A stretch of DNA of 64,000 nucleotides from Pezicula radicicola (Eukaryota > Ascomycota > Leotiomycetes > Helotiales > Dermateaceae). A program made the translations under genes and the position numbers. The notes under the pieces were generated by a model that did no database searches, was not told the DNA's origin, and saw only the letters and a program-made list of their open reading frames with translations. Each line of letters opens with the position of its first letter. Within the stretch, counting starts at the first letter, position 1. Positions 57,503-64,000 of this stretch are shown piece by piece. The stretch spans positions 806,001 through 870,000 of the forward strand of contig PDUO01000008.1 in NCBI GenBank assembly GCA_003008705.1, written 5' to 3'.

Positions 57503-60234
57503 ATGCCCGTTCCACTCGTTCAACGAAAGGTGTGAGAAACGGTCAAGGAGTGTTGAGCCCTGGGACTGATTGGGAGAGTATATGTATTTGGGTATCTTGC
57601 CGGTTATAAAAGGGTAGTAGCCGCCAAACAAGCTCTTGCATCGCAATCGTTCCCGATGGCTGAAAGAGAGTTCGCTCAGGCTCTATGAAGCTGAGATGAG
57701 TTGGCCTTGGAGTTCAGGAAAATTACGGGTTTCTTTGGTATAAGCAATTAGTATTGGGTGACTTGATCTTCGGAACCGGGATTCTCTCACAGTAGTTTGA
57801 GAAGTGTAACTCTACATGACAGCCTGTAGCCCTCCCGTTGCCCGTGGTCTGCAGACAGCCTGCGGGCTATACTCCGTAACAGAAAGCGAAAGCAGAGGAT
57901 TTGCGGTGCAGGCCTCCAGTCGCAATTGTACAGCAGGATTTGGCGCAATACCAGGCGACATTGAATTTCGCCGACCAATATGTTTCGGTTCCCTGGAGGA
58001 GGTTTGTTTAGGCCAGACGGGTCTGATAGCTCAACGGCTGTTCAGTAGTGGAAAGGGGAAGTGGACGAGGTATGATTGCCAGGATTCCGGCGCATCTCAT
58101 TAGGGTGAGTATATGGAAAAATAGAAAACTGACTCTCAGGACCACTCGGGAGTTATTGTTCCACCCACGAAGGCCTTCTTCCAAATGGGCTGCATCAAAC
58201 GCCGGACTGGGGGTGCGATGTCCCAGGAGCTGGAGTTGCGGATTGTGGAGAGATGGGGGGGCCGCGGCGTGGAGTGCGCATTGTAATTATCCGCCAATCA
58301 GGGGGACAGCAGAACCGAATGTCACTCTTTCATCAACAACCTCAGTTGACATTCTTATGTCGAGAATTATATAAGTGTAGTGATGCTTCAGAGTTTACGA
58401 CACCTAGGTTTCTACGAGGAAGAATGGTGTTGAAAAGTGTTGTGATTTTTAAGAGATGAAACAATTTCTGAGGTTGTATTCTACTTCTCCCAAGTACAGA
58501 TTTCGCTGGTACGGCAAGGTCACATTTCCTTTACCCTTTTCAGGCTGAACGTGACCTGTTTCTCTTATGTCAATTATGTATTGTAACTATGGCTGCACGG
58601 CATGAGAAATGAATTCTTGCCAAGTTCGGTAAGTTACGAGTACTAGACTCAGGGGGCTTCCTAGTCACGGGCTTTAGGTATCGTCACGAAAGGGAGTGAG
58701 ACTCGGGGAGGGAAAGATGGAGAACTTCCAATTGCACTATACCCAGATATCTAGACGTTACATTGCTGGCTTCAATGCGTGTTGTTGAAAACCGAGCGAT
58801 AGCTTAAACCAACTTAGTGAAGGATTAGTGCTCGATATTTCAATATCCCAACCACTTGTACTCACACTCCGGACGCAGGTATCATAGGTATTCTAATGTA
58901 GCATATCTTTACATATCCCAATTTGCTCAAGCAAAAATGAGGCATTAATAGAAATCTGTATCCTTAGAACCAGACAGCATCAAGATGCAAAATGGGAGAA
59001 CGACCATCATCTCCTGTCAAGCTTCTAAGCAGTTTAAAACACCATCATAGAATATATATAACCATGGCATTTTTGGTGTTGACCTTTTTATTTTATTTTT
59101 GACTGACGGTGACCGTTTTCGAAAACATTTTCTCCTCAATGAAGGTTGTACAGCCCTAGAAATACAGAAGATTTACAGAAGTGGTGTTTTTAGGGTCAAC
59201 CAAGAACTTGTTTGAAGTATGAGGTTGGCGCAATACGTGTTTTGACGTGTCCGGTGACCTCTTTTACTATCATCTAATGTCATGCAGAGTGGATTTATGT
59301 AGAGCAAGTGACTCGTATAACCCAAGGTCAGGAACAGTCCACTAATAAAACCCATGTATACATTTGGGGTTGATACCTAAACTTCCTCCTGTCTCACATC
59401 TAGAACTAAAGCAGATCACATTGCATGAACAGTCACTATTTGAAGGGTGATAATGTACTTACTGATTAGTTGAAAACAGTTATAAGATGATAGCTGGTTG
59501 CAGCAACCTTGTTACTCAGCTAATAAAATATGAAATGTCAGGACCGTGTAATTATGTATAACAGGACAATATGCTTAGTGAAGCGTAGATTTACCTGTTA
59601 ATACAGCTTAAAGGCAGCCTAGAGCCATACTTATGGGCAAGGGCTTCCAGGAAGTCTAACGGGCTTAGGAATTCTCTCTGGGAGCTGCATTTCCGTCGAA
59701 ATTCCTGTCTATGCTTGATGTCACGTCTTGTAACCGATACTTATTGCCGTACACCAACACTGCATGATTTCTTGTTTTGGAGTTGGAACAGACTGGACCC
59801 AATTAGATGGATCGACCGCCTGACAGCCATACGTTCCACCGTAAAGACCACACGGGTAGATTAATTCGTTGCACAGATAGTGCTTTTGGTCTTTATCCTC
59901 AAGATTCAGAAGTCTGCTCTGTAAGTTTAAACATATGGGAGGCATGTGTCTTAGCATTTGCAATGAACTCATGGAAAGCTCCTCGTCTCCATCCAAATTC
60001 AGAAAGCAATTTAGCCAAGTTTCTGCAACACATGAAGCCGTTGAACTTCGAATCGGGCCGAAAGAGACCAAAGGAAGTCCAGTTGCGGCTTCAGACTGCG
60101 ATGTAATAAGGCTAATACTTTGACAGACTTCTAGAACAAATTGCCTAGTAGCCTTCAAATTATTTCCTCAAACTAGACTAAAAACTATGATTGAACTGAC
60201 CGAAGGTAGGAACTAATACTAGCACTCATTTCCC
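57503..60234. other. 2.7-kb intergenic, nothing firmly supported
   Basis: TTTTATAA on the minus strand (57604-57611) is about 105 bp upstream of the QutR-like ATG. A Cys-rich minus frame at 59721-60158 lacks an ATG (YLCNELIYPCGLYGGTYGC) and may be a remnant exon of a small secreted protein. Confidence 0.45.
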
Positions 60235-61179
60235 TCAGATCTCCAACGGGAATCTAGTCAGATAATCCTCCAGCGTAGCCAATTTCCCCCGTGCCTTCCC
60301 AGCAGTCCACTCAACCTTCTCTCGGGTCTGAGGACCGTAATACCCGAAATCCTGCATCCATACAAACATGTCGCCAAGATAATCTCCCATAGTAGGCGGC
60401 AAGAAGGATCTCCAAACGCTCTCCGGGAGCTGCTTATAGACGACCTTCTTCCCACTCATCTTACTCATTATTGCCGCTACCTCATCAAATGAATACAAAG
60501 CTGTAGCAGCAGACAATACCTTGCCCTCGAAAACTTCCGGCTCAGCAAGAATAGCACCAACATACTTCCCAGTATCCCCGACCGTATCAATAAGTGGCAG
60601 CAACGTCTCAGCACTGACAAAGTTCGAAATTGCATAAGTTCCACTTCCATCTTCCAAAGCTCTCGGTCCCATCGGACCATGATAGTTCTGCATGAACGAA
60701 CCCGGAGCAAAAAATGCACTCTTCAAACCCTTAGGCTTCAAAGACCGAATATATTCTTCCACTTCCTCCTTGACATCAAAATGAGCGAGATACTTGATCT
60801 TTCCCTCGGCAATCCGTCCAGCATTCGGGAGCGTACTCCAAATGAAATATTTTGCACCTTCTGCAATAGCGGCGTCTGCCATTGCCTTGCCCTGCGCAAA
60901 TTCTCTTTCTCTCAATTGATCATCGTAGATGCTGACTGTGATGCCGAAGACCGTATGCGCACCATTCAACACTTTACGAAGAGAAGCCGCATCATTTACA
61001 TCTGCTTCGACGACCTCGACTCCCTTTTTCTGCAGGGCTTGGGAGTTGGGTGAAGACACTGAGCGGGATACGCCACGGATTTTGAAATCTTTGGATAAAG
61101 TGGTATCGTTCAGTACATAGTCAATCAGGGAACCGCCTTGTTGGCCTGTTGCTCCAAAGACGACGAGTATCTTGCTCAT
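60235..61179 (-). CDS. NmrA-like NAD(P)-binding Rossmann protein
   Basis: A 314-residue intronless atypical SDR of the NmrA/HSCARG type. The start MSKILVVFGATGQQGGSLID has the glycine motif GATGQQGG (residues 9-16), followed by RGVSRSV and VVEADVNDAASLRKVLNGAH. Family members sense NADP/NADPH (A. nidulans NmrA binds AreA) or are enzymes; the relation here is not resolved. The length and both ends fit the family. It is probably cytosolic or nuclear. No clustered neighbour suggests a pathway. Confidence 0.92.
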   Translation of the reverse strand: MSKILVVFGATGQQGGSLIDYVLNDTTLSKDFKIRGVSRSVSSPNSQALQKKGVEVVEADVNDAASLRKVLNGAHTVFGITVSIYDDQLREREFAQGKAMADAAIAEGAKYFIWSTLPNAGRIAEGKIKYLAHFDVKEEVEEYIRSLKPKGLKSAFFAPGSFMQNYHGPMGPRALEDGSGTYAISNFVSAETLLPLIDTVGDTGKYVGAILAEPEVFEGKVLSAATALYSFDEVAAIMSKMSGKKVVYKQLPESVWRSFLPPTMGDYLGDMFVWMQDFGYYGPQTREKVEWTAGKARGKLATLEDYLTRFPLEI

Positions 61180-63106
61180 TGTTGAAGTGTTTTTGGTGGT
61201 GATTTAGATACGTCTTTGGAAAATCAGTTTTGGTTCCTTCCGAGAGAAAATAGAAAGAAGAAAGAATTCAGTGTAGTGTTTGTGTTAATTGAGGTTCCTG
61301 AGATGTCATGAAGTTGTTGATCATATATCACTGAATGCAAGGGAGGTAGTACGGACATGTTGACTTCCAAATGGAGAAAGCGTAATTAACTCCGAGGGCT
61401 AGCTAAAAAAGAGTTCAATACATGCTAAGTCCGGCCCGCGGACAAGAGCACGAAACTATGAACAAAGAATAATCGTCGGCCATCAGGTTTGCCCATTCCC
61501 CGAATTTTGACATAAAGGTGCTGTGATAATCAAAAGTTGAGGTACAGTACCTGGTGGAATCGACCATATTAGTTCGTCGCTTAGTAAATATGATATCAGA
61601 GTGAGTCATGAGCGATGATGTGCTTACTGTACAACAGCTGGTAAATAACTACAAGCCGGTTGATTGTTAATACATTCGAGGTCTTCCATTAACCTCACTT
61701 CGGTTGCCTTTCCTTTTGTAGACTCCTTGGTTGAGGACTATTTGCTAGGAGCCATCAGTCGCCTACTTGAATCTTTAACTACAGTCTATTCTAAGTAAGA
61801 AAGTAAGCATATATAGTGAATACGTCTAATGTTCGTAATATAAATTACTTAAGGCAATGTCAGCCCTTCATTCTCCTAAAGTAAAAGCATCTAAACTTAG
61901 CGAAGACACAATAAGACAATAGGGTACACTATTTCCTACCTCACAACCCGACACTTAGTTATAGTATGCCTACCTACCTAGTTGCTATGTTCCTTATATA
62001 AACACACAAATCGCATTCCCTCTAGGCTACAATTTAATTCTTAAAGGCAAACCCAGCTCATAGACGCGCAGATATCCGTGCTATGCTATGCTCTACTTAG
62101 TAGGTAGAAGGCGAATCTCCTTTTCTTATTATCAACTTTAGCAATAAATAGTCAGATATGTATATACATATACTCTACCAATAGTCATATAACCCGTTCT
62201 CTCTAAATATATCACTTTCAGTTCTATTTGTTTTGTACAGTACATAATACAACATCTTTTACCTATATACAGACTTCACAGATTGTACGGTTGCAACCTG
62301 TAACTACTAAACAGTTAAACAGTAGTTATTCCATAAAAATGTAAGAGCTGGCCGTAAAGTCATCAAAATCTGTAAGTATAGGCAGGTTACACATTCGTGA
62401 CGCGATATCTAATAAGTAAGCATATAGATCACTTTATGTTGAATATATTGAATATATAGGAATAGTTATGTGACTGCTACTATAAGTAGGCTCTTCTCAC
62501 ACACTTTGTTCCACACAGATTACAACTCCACATTGCCTACATCTTGCTCCCAAATACCCTTTCCATTCAACACTTTACTTGTTAGAATAGAATCAAGTAG
62601 TAAGTCACGACTTTCAAAAAAAAATTTAGATGTGGTCCTTACTAAAGCTCAAGTTCGTACAATCTCGGCCGAAAAGACGCTATTGGATGCAGCCGTAACC
62701 TTCTTAGCTCTAACTCCCTTTTCTCTAACACGAAATTCATTTGCTATGTAAGCTAGTCCGCAGAATTCTCTAAGTCTTTAGATCCATATCGGGAAACTAA
62801 ATGCGCAAGTAATGGTTGGAATAGGCTACCTATTTTCAGTTATGTATTTCTACTTTGCAAACCATAGTTATGGGATGACAACTTGGTGACGACAAGCTTT
62901 TTAAGATATTCTGTGGGTGTGAGAGCCAAAGTATTCAAATCTCAGAAAGTAGAGTTATGGCACCAAAAAGATCATCGAAATGAGATAGTATAATGCAGTC
63001 CAGCTTATGAATGGCCAGCGTTTACAAAAAATGATATATACAGACTTGGATGCCACTTTTATACGGAAGATATATACCTCCCTATATTAAAATCGCCATA
63101 TCAAAC
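61180..63106. other. 1.9-kb AT-rich intergenic, no gene supported
   Basis: A frame at 62470-62751 lacks an ATG and is not recognised. The remainder has many short TA-rich words and could be decayed repeat DNA. Confidence 0.4.
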
Positions 63107-64000
63107 CTATCCAGAACATGCCGTAGCACCACCATCCAAAGGATTTCCAATCACAATATTAGAATACCACAAATGCGCGGCATTGATACCAAGCCCCTCA
63201 GGTCCAATACCAATACCCAATTCCGAATTATTACAATCCTATCTCCATAATCAATTATCCATTTATCAATCATTAACCTCAACCTCAACGAGAGAAATAA
63301 AATCCGAAAAGCAGACTTACAGGTGATTCTTGTCCCACACATTCTACAGTATCATCAGCATCCTCAGTCGTAGCATCCTCTTGCCAAAACTCAGTACTAT
63401 GATGCCTATACCCAAAAGCCGTCGGATTAGCCTGAGGAACCCCATCATTGGCATGCGTGACTCTATACATAGTCCCCGTCGGACGAATAGAATCAATGTA
63501 ATCTGCAAAAGCTGGGTTTCCAACACGTGGTTCTCCGAATGTATAAGTTGTGAAATTCATGCCGAGACCGTAGAAGGAAGCTGATGCAAATGCTGCAAGT
63601 CCTGCTCCGAGGGAATGTCCCGTTACTGTTAGCTTGTAGGTTGGGTTCGCTGCCATTTGGGTGTCTAGGGTGGATATCACGGTGGTGGAGATTGAGTTCC
63701 AGAGTTTGAGGTAGGATGCTTGGACCTATGTTGTTGGAGGTTAATCTAAACTCACTCTCTCACCCTCTCTCACGCCCCTGAAAATTTGGACGGACATAAG
63801 TCAATAGAAAGACTTACTTCGCAATCAGAGCAATCAACGCCTACTGTATCAAAAGGTTCTAACGCTTGACTAATATCATCAATTAGTGTCGTAAAGTCCG
63901 ATGTACCTTTATAGGCTATAATGAATTCTTCAGCAGAACTATCTTGAAACAAGGTAGCGTGTGTATCCGTTGTCTCATTGGCAAAGTACTCGACAACAGA
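63107..64000 (-). CDS. Class 3 (lipase_3) triacylglycerol lipase/feruloyl esterase-like, 5' end cut by window edge
   Basis: A secreted-type alpha/beta hydrolase; the signal peptide would lie beyond base 64000. Exons in view are 63818-64000 (open at the edge), 63321-63725 and 63107-63238, joined by introns of 92 and 82 bp (GTAAGT donors). In order, the sequence reads EFIIAYKGTSDFTTLIDD, VQASYLKLWNSISTTVIST, the nucleophile motif TVTGHSLGAGLAA, FGEPRVGNPAFADYI, the acid-region HANDGVPQ, and a possible catalytic His in YRHHSTEFW; the final exon ends NPLDGGATACSG. Cys residues near DCSDCE and in CNNSE suggest extracellular disulfides. About 240 residues are visible. Confidence 0.9.

Noticed and set aside
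62470..62751. 93-codon frame in AT-rich DNA
   Set aside because: It lacks an ATG and resembles no family I recognise; an hAT transposase fragment was considered, but motifs are absent.

Overview
The window is nuclear DNA of a filamentous ascomycete. Genes are on both strands, mostly monocistronic, and interrupted by short GT-AG introns (mostly 47-92 bp, usually with a CTAAC-like branch point). There are HET, Zn2Cys6, DHA1/HXT transporter, NmrA and QutR-type genes, and long gene-poor AT-rich tracts carry decayed transposons. A Leotiomycete (Helotiales-like) is plausible from protein flavour, but that is inference. The lipase gene runs off the right edge and a transporter gene runs off the left edge.

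Layout: 0-3.6 kb holds a divergent pair, an ACS-family (allantoate-permease-like) transporter and a class III aminotransferase. A 1.47 kb Tc1/mariner-IS630 transposon with a broken transposase follows (3.64-5.11 kb). Then comes a MYND zinc-finger/pRiA4b-ORF3 gene bracketed by a short dispersed repeat with a GAGTAACTC-like core, and a convergent DHA1 efflux transporter. 12.5-14.6 kb is a PX-associated-domain protein. 16-18.4 kb is a DJ-1/PfpI protein and an FMP52-like atypical SDR. 19.4-21.5 kb is a Uds1 (up-regulated during septation) protein. After a 7 kb gene-free stretch there is a leukotriene A4 hydrolase-type aminopeptidase (28.6-30.8 kb). Next come a foldback hairpin and a small MITE, a sugar transporter (33.6-35.6 kb), and a clearly decayed GT8 glycosyltransferase pseudogene embedded in MITE-rich AT-rich DNA (35.9-39.8 kb). 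The right third holds a FAD monooxygenase, a mucin-like single-pass surface protein with an in-frame stop, a tRNA-Ile(AAU) with intron, a four-exon HET-domain gene whose long third intron contains the GAGTAACTC repeat, a Zn2Cys6 transcription factor, a QutR/QA-1S-like protein, an NmrA-like protein, and a partial class 3 lipase.

The genes look mostly independent. The likeliest functional link is the divergent transporter/aminotransferase pair. The most unusual structures are the dispersed GAGTAACTC repeat family associated with gene borders and one HET intron, the near-perfect 43-bp-arm foldback at 31.5 kb, the inverted TTTTGTTGCAY repeats at 37.8-38.1 kb, and the DHQase-like domain of the QutR-like protein, which keeps its catalytic residues. 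I did not find a convincing wholly new system. Exon coordinates were derived by hand from splice signals, reading frame and family resemblance.
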